64,000 nucleotides of DNA from Kordia sp. SMS9 (GTDB lineage Bacteria > Bacteroidota > Bacteroidia > Flavobacteriales > Flavobacteriaceae), in the NCBI RefSeq assembly GCF_003352465.1, contig NZ_CP031153.1:3620001-3684000 (forward strand), read 5' to 3'. The position numbers were made by a program, and so were the translations under genes. This document shows, piece by piece, positions 12,666 to 20,785 of the stretch (position 1 is the stretch's first letter; each line of letters begins with the position of its first letter). Under the pieces are notes generated by a model. It worked only from the letters and a program-made list of their open reading frames with translations, ran no database searches and was not told the origin of the DNA.

Positions 12666-12965
12666 ATGAAGCGTAATTTTAATGATATCATAGATTCTGA
12701 AGTACCCGTTTTAGTTGATTTTTTTGCTGACTGGTGTGGTCCGTGTAAAATGTTAGCTCCCATTTTAAAACAAGTAAAAGAAGAGTTAGGAGATGCTGTT
12801 AAGGTGATAAAGATTGATGTGGATAAAAATCAGCCATTAGCAGCAAAATATCAAGTTAGAGGTGTGCCCACAATGTTGCTTTTTAAAAATGGTAAGCAAT
12901 TGTGGCGACAATCTGGCGTGCTTCAAAAGAATGATATTGTTTCTGTGATTCAACAGCATTTCTAG
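12666..12965 (+). CDS. trxA: Thioredoxin
   Basis: A compact 99-residue thioredoxin with the redox active site ADWCGPCKM at about residues 20-28 and the cis-proline loop RGVPTM near 70. No signal peptide is present, so it acts in the cytoplasm as a disulfide reductant. It is about ten residues shorter than E. coli thioredoxin, the N-terminus being trimmed. It faces away from the GAPDH gene and has its own promoter-like sequence. Several thioredoxins are usual in these genomes, so the symbol is by family only. Confidence 0.9.
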   Translation: MKRNFNDIIDSEVPVLVDFFADWCGPCKMLAPILKQVKEELGDAVKVIKIDVDKNQPLAAKYQVRGVPTMLLFKNGKQLWRQSGVLQKNDIVSVIQQHF

Positions 12966-13367
12966 AGGTATTTTTAGTTTTTCTTTTTGGGAAAACTAAA
13001 ACCGCATGAATTTTTCTAATTTTTTTAGTTCACAATTCTCTATTTTCTTTTAAGGAGTTCATGAAATGAATCATTTGCTTGCCAAATCTGAATTCGGTGA
13101 AGCCAATCTTCGATTTCCAAGGCTTCAAAAATTTTTAACGAAAAATTCCTGCTATACTGCGGAAAAGAGAGTGTTACGATTAAAAATTTTATATCGAACT
13201 GACGTTAATTAAGTAAATGATTCTATTCTTTGTAAAACTGATATTCATCATTTCAAACTTATACTATTCGCAGTACATTTAATAAAAAGTAATGAAATTG
13301 TCATATTGCTATTTATAGTGATAAAACAATCAATTGGACAGGATTATAAAATGTACAAAAAAGTGTC
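12966..13367. other. Gene-poor intergenic stretch
   Basis: About 400 bp between trxA and the DnaJ-like gene. A weak AT-rich hairpin ('tagtttt' and 'aaaacta', about 12977-12999) follows trxA. A 48-codon frame at 13066-13212 has an upstream 'aaggag' but no recognisable product; I do not count it as a gene. Confidence 0.4.
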
Positions 13368-14246
13368 ATGGCATTTATAGATTATTATAAAGTATTGGGT
13401 ATTTCCAAAACGGCTTCCGAGCAGGATATTAAAAAAGCCTATCGTAAACTTGCACGTAAGTATCATCCAGATGTAAACCCAAATGATAAAACGGCTGAAC
13501 ATAAATTTAAAGAAATTAATGAAGCCCACGAAGTATTGAGCAATGCAGAAAATCGTAAAAAGTATGATGCGTACGGAGAACATTGGCAAAATGCGGAAGC
13601 GTATGAGCAAGCAAAACAAAATCAAGAATACCAACGTAGGGCACAAGCTAGATCTGGCGGTTATTCTGAACAAGATTTTTCAGATATTTTTGGAAGCATG
13701 TTTAGTGGTGGTTCTACCAGACATAGAGAAGTTAAATTTAAAGGACATGACTACAATGCCGAATTACAACTCGATTTAAAAGAAGTATATACTTCACACA
13801 AAAGAACGCTAACGGTAAATACTAAAAATATTAGAATTACCATTCCTGCAGGAGTTGAAAATGGACAAATTATAAAAATAAAAGGGCATGGAGGACAAGG
13901 AATTAATGGAGGACCAAATGGCGATTTATTTATTCAGTTTTCCATAATAAACAATACTAAATTTAAGCGAGACAAAGAAAATTTATATACTACTGTCAAT
14001 TTAGATGTGTACAAAGCAATGTTGGGAGGTGAGCTAATGGCAGACACTTTTGATGGTAAAGTAAAGCTCACTGTTAAGCCTGAAACTCAGAATTTGACAA
14101 AGGTAAAACTAAAAGGAAAAGGCTTTCCAAAATATAAAAAAGAAGGACAATTTGGTGATTTATACATCACATATCAACTACAAATTCCAACGAATTTATC
14201 TGAAAAAGAAAAAGAACTTATTAAAGAATTGCAAAATCTAAGGTAA
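13368..14246 (+). CDS. cbpA: CbpA-type DnaJ co-chaperone
   Basis: A 292-residue J-domain protein. The J domain (about 5-70) contains the HPD motif in [10 protein letters not shown] that stimulates DnaK ATPase. After a Gly/Gln-rich linker come two DnaJ C-terminal substrate-binding domains (about 120-285). There is no zinc-finger cysteine cluster, which separates it from DnaJ proper and fits CbpA. The next gene, three bases downstream, encodes a CbpM-like modulator, the classic partner, so the pair forms an operon for stress folding. Confidence 0.9.
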   Translation: MAFIDYYKVLGISKTASEQDIKKAYRKLARKYHPDVNPNDKTAEHKFKEINEAHEVLSNAENRKKYDAYGEHWQNAEAYEQAKQNQEYQRRAQARSGGYSEQDFSDIFGSMFSGGSTRHREVKFKGHDYNAELQLDLKEVYTSHKRTLTVNTKNIRITIPAGVENGQIIKIKGHGGQGINGGPNGDLFIQFSIINNTKFKRDKENLYTTVNLDVYKAMLGGELMADTFDGKVKLTVKPETQNLTKVKLKGKGFPKYKKEGQFGDLYITYQLQIPTNLSEKEKELIKELQNLR

Positions 14247-14248
14247 TT

Positions 14249-14545
14249 ATGGAAAGAAAAGATTTAATATCAATTCAGCAATTTTGCATACATTATAATA
14301 TTCCATCTTCTTTTATCAATGCTTTGCAGGAGTATGAATTGGTCGAAATTATAGTTTCAAACGATACACATTACATCAAAACCACTCAAATAAGCCATTT
14401 GGAAAAGATCATGCGTTTGCATTTTGAATTAAACATAAATTTAGAAGGCGTAGATGTTATTTACAATTTATTAAAACGAATAGAGTACTTACAAAATGAA
14501 GTCACAACGCTCAAAAATCAATTAAGACGTTATGAAGATTTTTAA
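14249..14545 (+). CDS. cbpM: CbpM-like chaperone modulator (MerR-type fold)
   Basis: The 98-residue protein begins with a MerR-like helix-turn-helix segment (about 5-60) and ends in a coiled helix (YLQNEVTTLKNQLRRYEDF). CbpM binds the J domain of CbpA and blocks its co-chaperone activity. The assignment rests on size, fold pattern and the three-base gap to cbpA. It is followed by a strong bidirectional hairpin terminator. Confidence 0.8.
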   Translation: MERKDLISIQQFCIHYNIPSSFINALQEYELVEIIVSNDTHYIKTTQISHLEKIMRLHFELNINLEGVDVIYNLLKRIEYLQNEVTTLKNQLRRYEDF

Positions 14546-14567
14546 ATTGATTTTAAAAATAATCATA

Positions 14568-14604
14568 AAAAAAGCGAGGCACGTTATAAGTGTCTCGCTT
14601 TTTC
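14568..14604. terminator. Bidirectional terminator between cbpM and htrA
   Basis: The stem 'aaaagcgaggcac' and 'gtgtctcgctttt' has A and T runs on both sides, so it can end both converging transcripts. Confidence 0.85.
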
Positions 14605-14626
14605 AACATATATAAATGGCACTTTT

Positions 14627-16054
14627 TTATCTATTATAGATAAAACGCTCGATTTGTCCTTCCGTATTGATTAACGTCATAGTTTGTACTTGATCTTCAC
14701 CATACGTTTCAATGAAGTTTTGTAAAGCTTCCGCAGATGTCACTTTCATTCCATTCACTTTCAGTAAAATATAACCAGAAGTAATTCCAGATTTTTTGTA
14801 CAATTCATTAGTGCCGTCCGTTACTTCCAAACCATATTCCAAATTATATTTAGAAGCAACTTCTGGATTTAAATCTTCCAGTTGCATATCTTTAAAATTT
14901 ATCGAAGTAGGAACTTCTTTTTTCTTTAATTCTACCGGGAAAATTTTATAATCTTCATTACGTAATACTGTGACATTGACAATATCTCCTGGACGTTTGG
15001 AACTTAAATAGCCTGATAAATCTGCAAAATTGGAGATTTTTATTTCGCCTAGTTTTTTGATAATATCACCTTCTTGAATTCCAGCTTCAGCTGCACCAGA
15101 TTCCGCAAAAACTTTTCCAACATAAAAACCTTCCGTTTCCTCAGTTTCTAACTTTTCAGCAATCATTGAATTTAATGAACTCCCAGAAACGCCCAACAAT
15201 CCTTTCTGAACATCACCATATTCTAATAAATCGGTAACAATTTTTTGCGCAATATTGCTTGGTACGGCAAACGAATATCCAATATAAGAACCTGTTTGTG
15301 AAGTGATTGCTGTGTTAATTCCAATCAATTCGCCATTCGTATTCACCAACGCACCACCAGAATTTCCTGGATTTACCGCAGCGTCTGTTTGTATAAATGA
15401 TTGACTCAAGTTATCGCCTTCGTTTAAGTCTCTTCCTTTGGCACTGATAATTCCCGCAGTAACGGTAGATGTCAGATTAAAAGGGTTTCCAACCGCCAAA
15501 ACCCATTCGCCAATCTTCGCATTGTCCGAATCTCCAAAAGAAATATACGGCAATTCTTCATCGGCTTCAATCTTTAACAAAGCAATATCCATTTTTGGAT
15601 CTGAGCCGATTAATGTTGCTATATAATTTTTATTATTGTTCAGCGTGACTTGAATTTCGTTTGAACCTTTAATCACGTGATTGTTGGTCACAATATGTCC
15701 GTCAGGCGTAATAATAACACCAGAACCTGTGCCAATTTGTGTTTGTTGTCTTGATTTTCCGTTGTACAAATCCCAAATACTTCTTGGACCAACGGTTGTA
15801 ATTTTATTTTTAACGTGTACCACCGCATTTACGGTCTTTTCGGCAGCTACAGTAAAATCAATTCCAGAAGTGGCTGCATCTGTTGTGCTACTCTTTGTTG
15901 GATTGTTAATGAAGTTCGTAGGAATGTACGATGATTTCTCAAAAACTGAAGCTTGTTCAACTTTTTCAGGGGATTCTGAAAACAATTTATAAGCTCCGAT
16001 ACTGATAATGCCTGCTAAAACAGAAACGAAAAGTAAACTTGCAAATTTTTTCAT
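14627..16054 (-). CDS. degP: HtrA/DegP-type periplasmic serine protease
   Basis: The 475-residue protein has an N-terminal membrane/signal segment, a trypsin-like domain (about 65-270) and two PDZ-type regions (about 280-370 and 385-470). The catalytic triad is visible as His in VTNNHVI, Asp in PKMDIALLKI and Ser in NPGNSGGALVN. These proteases degrade or refold misfolded envelope proteins under stress. It converges with the cbpA-cbpM operon. Which of the Deg paralogues it matches functionally cannot be decided; the symbol indicates the family. Confidence 0.93.
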   Translation of the reverse strand: MKKFASLLFVSVLAGIISIGAYKLFSESPEKVEQASVFEKSSYIPTNFINNPTKSSTTDAATSGIDFTVAAEKTVNAVVHVKNKITTVGPRSIWDLYNGKSRQQTQIGTGSGVIITPDGHIVTNNHVIKGSNEIQVTLNNNKNYIATLIGSDPKMDIALLKIEADEELPYISFGDSDNAKIGEWVLAVGNPFNLTSTVTAGIISAKGRDLNEGDNLSQSFIQTDAAVNPGNSGGALVNTNGELIGINTAITSQTGSYIGYSFAVPSNIAQKIVTDLLEYGDVQKGLLGVSGSSLNSMIAEKLETEETEGFYVGKVFAESGAAEAGIQEGDIIKKLGEIKISNFADLSGYLSSKRPGDIVNVTVLRNEDYKIFPVELKKKEVPTSINFKDMQLEDLNPEVASKYNLEYGLEVTDGTNELYKKSGITSGYILLKVNGMKVTSAEALQNFIETYGEDQVQTMTLINTEGQIERFIYNR

Positions 16055-16196
16055 ATTTATTTTTGTTTTTATTAACTTTTTATGATTATGACGCTATTGT
16101 TTGTCGTTTTTTAACACTTAAAATTACATATTTATTGTAGTCAGATTTTAACTTTAACGACACTTTAACAACGTAGTTAAATCAATACTTTATTTG

Positions 16197-16204
16197 TACT
16201 TTTG
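16197..16204 (+). promoter_or_regulatory. -7 promoter element upstream of dapF
   Basis: TACTTTTG matches TANNTTTG and lies 19 bp before the dapF start codon. A -33 TTG at the right distance is not evident. Confidence 0.35.
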
Positions 16205-16223
16205 TCGATAGCAAATAGAATAA

Positions 16224-17003
16224 ATGATACTCTCTTTTTACAAATACCAAGGAACAGGCAACGATTTTGTGCTCATTGACAATCGACAGCAAGTATTTTC
16301 CAAAAATGATACCAAACTCGTTCACTTTTTGTGCGACCGAAAATTTGGCATTGGAGCGGACGGTTTGATTCTTTTAGAAAATGACGATGTGTACGATTTT
16401 AAAATGGTGTATTACAACTCTGATGGAAATGAAAGTACGATGTGTGGAAATGGTGGCAGATGTATGGTAGCTTTCGCGAATTTTCTCGGAGTTATTAAAG
16501 ACGAAACTACTTTTATTGCCATAGATGGGAAACATTACGCAACAATTGAAGGTGAGGAAGTGCATTTGCAAATGCAAGATGTTTCCACAATTGAAGATCA
16601 TGAAACGCATGTATTTTTAAATACAGGTTCACCACATCATGTCACTTTTTCAGAAAATATAAGTCAACTTGACATCAAAAGAGAAGGAGCAGCGATTCGG
16701 TATGGTGCGCCATATTTTGAAGAAGGAGCCAACGTAAACTTTGTAAAAAAGCTTTCGGATACTGAATTCAGAGTGCGAACCTATGAAAGAGGCGTGGAAG
16801 ACGAAACACTTTCGTGTGGAACTGGCGTTACAGCAGTCGCACTGGCAATGCATCACTTGCAAGAAACCAAGGCGAACGAAGTCACATTGCAAGTAGAAGG
16901 TGGACATTTACAAGTATCTTTTGAGCGCGACGCCAAAACCTATACAAACATCTTCCTCAAAGGAAAAGCAACTCAAGTATTTAAAGGAGAAATAACATGC
17001 TAA
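16224..17003 (+). CDS. dapF: Diaminopimelate epimerase
   Basis: DapF converts LL- to meso-diaminopimelate for lysine and peptidoglycan synthesis. The 259-residue protein begins with FYKYQGTGNDFVLIDNR and has both catalytic cysteines: NESTMCGNGGRCM (about 68-80) and LSCGTGVTAVA (about 195-205). It is the first gene of a run dapF, GNAT, mltG-like, DUF2279, whose members overlap or abut, so they are probably one operon with a cell-wall theme. Confidence 0.97.
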   Translation: MILSFYKYQGTGNDFVLIDNRQQVFSKNDTKLVHFLCDRKFGIGADGLILLENDDVYDFKMVYYNSDGNESTMCGNGGRCMVAFANFLGVIKDETTFIAIDGKHYATIEGEEVHLQMQDVSTIEDHETHVFLNTGSPHHVTFSENISQLDIKREGAAIRYGAPYFEEGANVNFVKKLSDTEFRVRTYERGVEDETLSCGTGVTAVALAMHHLQETKANEVTLQVEGGHLQVSFERDAKTYTNIFLKGKATQVFKGEITC

Positions 17004-17518
17004 CACTTACAGGCGAAAAACTATACTTACGCGCACTAGAACCCGAAGATTTAGATTTTATCTACGACATAGAAAATGATGAATCTATCTGGGAAATTAG
17101 TGCGACACAAACACCATATTCTAGATTTTTAATCAAACAATATCTAGAAAATGCACACCAAGATATTTACGAAGCCAAACAACTGCGCTTGGTCATGGTG
17201 AGCAATAAAAAAGAAAGCATTGGCTTGATTGATTTGTTTGAATTTGATCCAAAAAACAAACGTGTAGGTGTCGGTTTGCTTATCGCGAAAAACGAATTCA
17301 GACACAAAGGATACGGAAAAGAAGCGCTGGAAATGGTGTGTAAATACGCATTCAAACACTTACAAGTACATCAGCTTTTCGCAAACATTGGGGAAGAAAA
17401 CGAAGCCAGCATTCATCTCTTTGAAAGTATAGGTTTTCAAAAAATTGGTGTAAAAAAAGACTGGAATTATGTCAATGGCGCGTATAAAAATGAACTCTTG
17501 TACCAAAAACTGAGCTAA
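16997..17518 (+). CDS. RimL-like GNAT N-acetyltransferase
   Basis: A 173-residue GNAT enzyme with the acetyl-CoA binding segment EFRHKGYGKEALEM (about 97-110) and the terminal strand typical of RimJ/RimL proteins (ENEASIHLFESIGFQKIG). Substrate unknown; relatives acetylate ribosomal protein N-termini or small amines. It overlaps dapF by seven bases and its stop overlaps the next start as TAATG, so it is translated within the dapF operon. Confidence 0.85.
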   Translation: MLTLTGEKLYLRALEPEDLDFIYDIENDESIWEISATQTPYSRFLIKQYLENAHQDIYEAKQLRLVMVSNKKESIGLIDLFEFDPKNKRVGVGLLIAKNEFRHKGYGKEALEMVCKYAFKHLQVHQLFANIGEENEASIHLFESIGFQKIGVKKDWNYVNGAYKNELLYQKLS

Positions 17519-18102
17519 TGTACATTCGAAAAATACTCATTGGAATTTTAATGTTGGGAATTTTGGGAGGTTGTTACTTTATGTATTCCATCTCGCAAAC
17601 CATCTTTAAACCTATTACAGCTTTTAATAATGAAGAAGCCTATCTTTATATTCCGACTGGCGCAGATTTTAAGGATGTAAAAGAGGAAATTTTGCCTTTG
17701 CTCAACGATATGAATGCTTTTGAAACCTTAGCCAAAAAACTTGGATATACAAAACGCGTAAAAGGAGGAAAGTATGTCATCCAAAAAGGAATGAATAGCA
17801 ATGATATAGTAAAGACGTTATTAGGAAAAAGTGAATTTGTTGCGGTTACATTACCTTCTGCAAAGGAAATTACTCCGATAAAAAAAATAGCGAGAATCAT
17901 ATCTGCTGAAATTGAAGCCACTGAAACGGAAGTATATAATGTTATTGTTGATACAATATATCCCGTAAGCAAAGGATTTAAGCTTTCAGAATTGCAATAT
18001 ATTTATGACTCAAATACATATATGGTGCCTTGGAACACTTCTGCGGAAGCGTTTAGAGACACCATTTATAATAGGTTCGACAAGAAAAAAGCAAACGAGT
18101 AA
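17518..18102 (+). CDS. MltG-like protein lacking the catalytic half
   Basis: The 194-residue protein has an N-terminal membrane segment (about 5-25), then the LysM-like region of MltG/YceG (about 45-95), and ends shortly after SNTYMVPWNTSAEAFRD. In full-length MltG (about 340 residues), the lytic transglycosylase domain with its catalytic Glu follows this point. Here the stop codon is directly followed by the next gene's ATG, with no room for a remnant. It could be a regulatory or binding relic of MltG. The operon position is the usual one for mltG in flavobacteria. Homology is clear to me by pattern; loss of activity is inferred. Confidence 0.7.
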   Translation: MYIRKILIGILMLGILGGCYFMYSISQTIFKPITAFNNEEAYLYIPTGADFKDVKEEILPLLNDMNAFETLAKKLGYTKRVKGGKYVIQKGMNSNDIVKTLLGKSEFVAVTLPSAKEITPIKKIARIISAEIEATETEVYNVIVDTIYPVSKGFKLSELQYIYDSNTYMVPWNTSAEAFRDTIYNRFDKKKANE

Positions 18103-19011
18103 ATGAAAATATTCCCCAAAATCCTTTTTATGCTCTGTTTTGTAAATGTGGTTTCTGCACAACTCACGCCACCCGATTTTTTCAAAGCATCTGATACCTT
18201 ACACAAACCGCGACGCAATTTTGTAGCCATTACAGAAGCTTCACTCGCCACAGCAACCTTGATTGGTTTGGACAGAATTTGGTATGCCGATTTCCCGCGA
18301 TCTTCCTTTCAATTCATCAATGATAACAACGAATGGCTGCAAATGGACAAAGCCGGGCATGTATTTGCGTCATATTACATTGGCAATATTGGTGCAGATG
18401 TCTTGGACTGGGCAGGCGTTTCCAAAAAAAATCAGCTCATTTATGGTGCTACACTCGGATTTAGCTTTTTAACTGCCGTAGAAGTCATGGATGGCTTTTC
18501 AGCAGAATGGGGAGCTTCTTGGGGAGATGTGCTCGCTAACGGACTTGGAACAGGCTTATTCGTTGGGCAAGAATTATTATGGAACGAACAACGCATCAAA
18601 TTAAAATACTCTTTTCATCGCACACGCTTTGCCGAAGTACGCCCAAATAAGCTTGGAAGCGGATTTTTAGAAGAAAGCTTAAAAGATTACAACGGACAAA
18701 CTTATTGGTTGAGTGCGAACGTGCATTCATTCTTTAAACAATCTAAAATACCAAAATGGCTCAACGTCGCTTTTGGCTATGGTGCCGAAGGATTGGTGGC
18801 TGGAACTCCAGAAACACAACGCGAAATTTTACCACAACTAAAACGTTTTCGGCAGTTTTATCTGAGTCTTGATGTCGATTTGACAAAAATTGAGACAAAA
18901 TCGAAGTTTCTAAAGAGTATTTTTAGCGTGATTAACTTTATTAAAATTCCTGCTCCAACATTGGAAATCAATAGTTTAGGAAAAATGAAGTTTCATTACA
19001 GCTACTTTTAA
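18103..19011 (+). CDS. DUF2279 family exported protein
   Basis: The 302-residue protein carries a signal peptide (cleavage probably after VSAQ, near residue 20) and the DUF2279 core: a conserved KAGHVFASYYIGN segment (about 80-92), hydrophobic helices and an EWGASWGDVLANGLGT stretch (about 144-159). The function of the family is unknown; members are thought to be envelope-associated. Its ATG directly abuts the stop of the MltG-like gene, so it is co-transcribed with the dapF cluster. Confidence 0.8.
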   Translation: MKIFPKILFMLCFVNVVSAQLTPPDFFKASDTLHKPRRNFVAITEASLATATLIGLDRIWYADFPRSSFQFINDNNEWLQMDKAGHVFASYYIGNIGADVLDWAGVSKKNQLIYGATLGFSFLTAVEVMDGFSAEWGASWGDVLANGLGTGLFVGQELLWNEQRIKLKYSFHRTRFAEVRPNKLGSGFLEESLKDYNGQTYWLSANVHSFFKQSKIPKWLNVAFGYGAEGLVAGTPETQREILPQLKRFRQFYLSLDVDLTKIETKSKFLKSIFSVINFIKIPAPTLEINSLGKMKFHYSYF

Positions 19012-19030
19012 CACGCTTTTAACAAAAATA

Positions 19031-19061
19031 TTTGGTTTTTAAAAAATGTGTCGTATATTTG
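19031..19061 (+). promoter_or_regulatory. Strong Bacteroidota-type promoter
   Basis: TTTG (19031-19034), a 19-bp spacer and TATATTTG (19054-19061) match the Bacteroidota sigma-A consensus closely. It would start transcription about 50 bp before the ATG at 19120. Confidence 0.75.
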
Positions 19062-19119
19062 CACGCTGAAATTTCAAGCTTAATTCTCGAATTAGTCAGT
19101 CTTGAAGAAATCAATTTTT

Positions 19120-19758
19120 ATGGTAAAAAAAGCAATAAAATTTTCAATTTTAGTAGCTGTTTTGACATTTGTAAGTTTAGGTTTCACTTCAAAAAAAGAA
19201 GCCAACGTTCTTAAAAATAATAAAAAAAATACGTCATCTGAACTGTTTACAGTAAACCCCATAGATGACAACTACTTCGGGAAAGCGCCAATTCCATTTA
19301 CAGGACAAAGTTATTTGGGCTTCAAAGAAGCAGTAGGATTTAAAGAATCTCAGGGAAATTACTTTGTGGTAAATACCTTAGGTTATCTCGGAAAGTATCA
19401 ATTTGGAAAAGGAACATTAGAAATGATCGGCATTTATAATCCGCAAGCATTCTTAAAAAATCCAAAATTACAAGAGAAAGCCTTTGAAGCAAATGCCTCA
19501 AGAAATAAGTGGATTCTTAGAAAAGACATTCAACGCTCCGTTGGGAAGCGAATCAACGGTGTAGTAGTGACCGAGTCAGGAATTTTGGCTGCGGCACACT
19601 TAGCTGGCCCAGGAAGCGTAAAGAAGTACTTGAGAAGCGGAGGAAGACAAGGTTTTTCTGACGCGTATGGAACGACGGTAAAATATTATATGAAGCGATT
19701 TGCTGGATATGATGTTTCATCGATCAAAGCCGACAAAAAAGCAAAAGCAAGAGTGTAA
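19120..19758 (+). CDS. Exported lysozyme-like (putative transglycosylase-fold) protein
   Basis: I place the start at the ATG at 19120 rather than an in-frame TTG 18 bp upstream, giving 212 residues with a signal peptide. The segment AVGFKESQGNYFVVNTLGYL followed by GKYQFGKGTLEMIG resembles the catalytic-Glu and substrate-cleft motifs of lysozyme-fold lytic transglycosylases (ES...G...YQ). A later AAHLAGPGSVKKYL segment fits the same fold. If active, it could supply the activity the neighbouring MltG-like protein lacks. It has its own promoter and terminator. The fold assignment is moderate, the activity inferred. Confidence 0.65.
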   Translation: MVKKAIKFSILVAVLTFVSLGFTSKKEANVLKNNKKNTSSELFTVNPIDDNYFGKAPIPFTGQSYLGFKEAVGFKESQGNYFVVNTLGYLGKYQFGKGTLEMIGIYNPQAFLKNPKLQEKAFEANASRNKWILRKDIQRSVGKRINGVVVTESGILAAAHLAGPGSVKKYLRSGGRQGFSDAYGTTVKYYMKRFAGYDVSSIKADKKAKARV

Positions 19759-19784
19759 CAACTCAAATTGGTTAACATTATATG

Positions 19785-19820
19785 AAAAACCTCAGTGTGG
19801 AAACATGCTGAGGTTTTTTT
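19785..19820 (+). terminator. Terminator after the lysozyme-like gene
   Basis: The stem 'aaaacctcag' and 'ctgaggtttt' is followed by a T run, 26 bp after the stop codon. Confidence 0.85.
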
Positions 19821-19904
19821 GGTTTTAGGTCGCTGTAATTTTGGGTTTTAGGTGTTGGTTAAGATTAGCGCATGCAATGTATATTCAAGCTATTAGTGTC
19901 TAAC

Positions 19905-20041
19905 AGCGCAGCAGTCTAAGAAGTTTCAGCTTTAGCAAGAACAAGTCTAAAAGCGCGTAGCGCAGTCTAAAAGCAAAGCGTTCTAGCATCTAACAGCGGA
20001 GCGGTCTAATATCTAACAGCGATCTAACATCTAATAGCGAA
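19905..20041. repeat. Degenerate short repeats of 'tctaacagcg' type
   Basis: The end of the gap before the RsmI-like gene contains about seven irregular copies of 'tctaacagcg/tctaaaagcg', often followed by 'agcg'. A similar 'gacagcgaacagcgaaagcg' lies just before prmC (38876-38895). There is no regular spacer structure. Confidence 0.5.
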
Positions 20042-20044
20042 ATT

Positions 20045-20758
20045 CTATTTATCAATCACAAACATCGTAGGCCTTTTATGTAAACTTACGGATGTTTTTT
20101 TCCATTCGTTAATTGTCAATGTTTTGATGTATTCTGTAGCTAAAGTAATGTCACAAGCAACGCACAAACGGGTATTTCCTGAAAGCGTGGATGTCAAATC
20201 TGCCATGAGTTTGTCATTTCGGTAGGGCGTTTCAATAAACGCTTGTGATTGATCTAAATCTTTTGCACGTTTTTCCAATTGTTTGATGGCGCGTTTGCGT
20301 TCGTCTTTGTCAATCGGTAAATAGCCATTAAACGCAAAGTTTTGTCCGTTCATGCCCGAAGCCATCATTGCCATTAATATGGAAGATGGACCTACCAATG
20401 GAACCACACGAATTCCTCGTTCATGTGCTATTTTTACGATCTCTGAACCTGGATCGGCAACACCAGGACAACCCGCTTCTGAAAGTAATCCTACATTTTT
20501 TCCTTGATGAATGGCTTCTAAAAACGCAGGCAACTCTTGATCTTGTGTGTATTTATTCAACACATACAATTCTAAAAGTGGTTGTACTTTTTTTGGAGTA
20601 ATTTTTTTAATGAAGCGACGTGCCGATTTTTCATTCTCAACAATGAAATGATTGGTTGCTTCAATGACTTTTTTTACAGATAAAGGCAATACTTCTAAAG
20701 GTTCATTATCGCCTAAAGTTGTAGGAATCAAATATAAAATTCCGTTTGGAGCTTGCAT
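20045..20758 (-). CDS. RsmI-like SAM-dependent methyltransferase (tetrapyrrole methylase fold)
   Basis: A 237-residue protein of the RsmI/tetrapyrrole methylase family. The SAM-binding features LLSEAGCPGVADPGSEIVKI (about 92-111) and VPLVGPSSILMAMMASG (about 119-135) are clear. RsmI 2'-O-methylates C1402 of 16S rRNA. This protein lacks the usual opening of canonical RsmI (GTLYVVATPIGNL), having ILYLIPTTLGDN instead, and matches a paralogue group common in Bacteroidota whose substrate is not established. It is probably monocistronic. Confidence 0.85.
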   Translation of the reverse strand: MQAPNGILYLIPTTLGDNEPLEVLPLSVKKVIEATNHFIVENEKSARRFIKKITPKKVQPLLELYVLNKYTQDQELPAFLEAIHQGKNVGLLSEAGCPGVADPGSEIVKIAHERGIRVVPLVGPSSILMAMMASGMNGQNFAFNGYLPIDKDERKRAIKQLEKRAKDLDQSQAFIETPYRNDKLMADLTSTLSGNTRLCVACDITLATEYIKTLTINEWKKTSVSLHKRPTMFVIDK

Positions 20759-20785
20759 AGAGTGGAAGTTTGATTACAAATAAAA

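Noticed and set aside
13066..13212. 48-codon ORF with upstream aaggag
   Set aside because: Shine-Dalgarno-like match may be chance; peptide has no recognisable features, and flavobacterial genes rarely depend on such sites.
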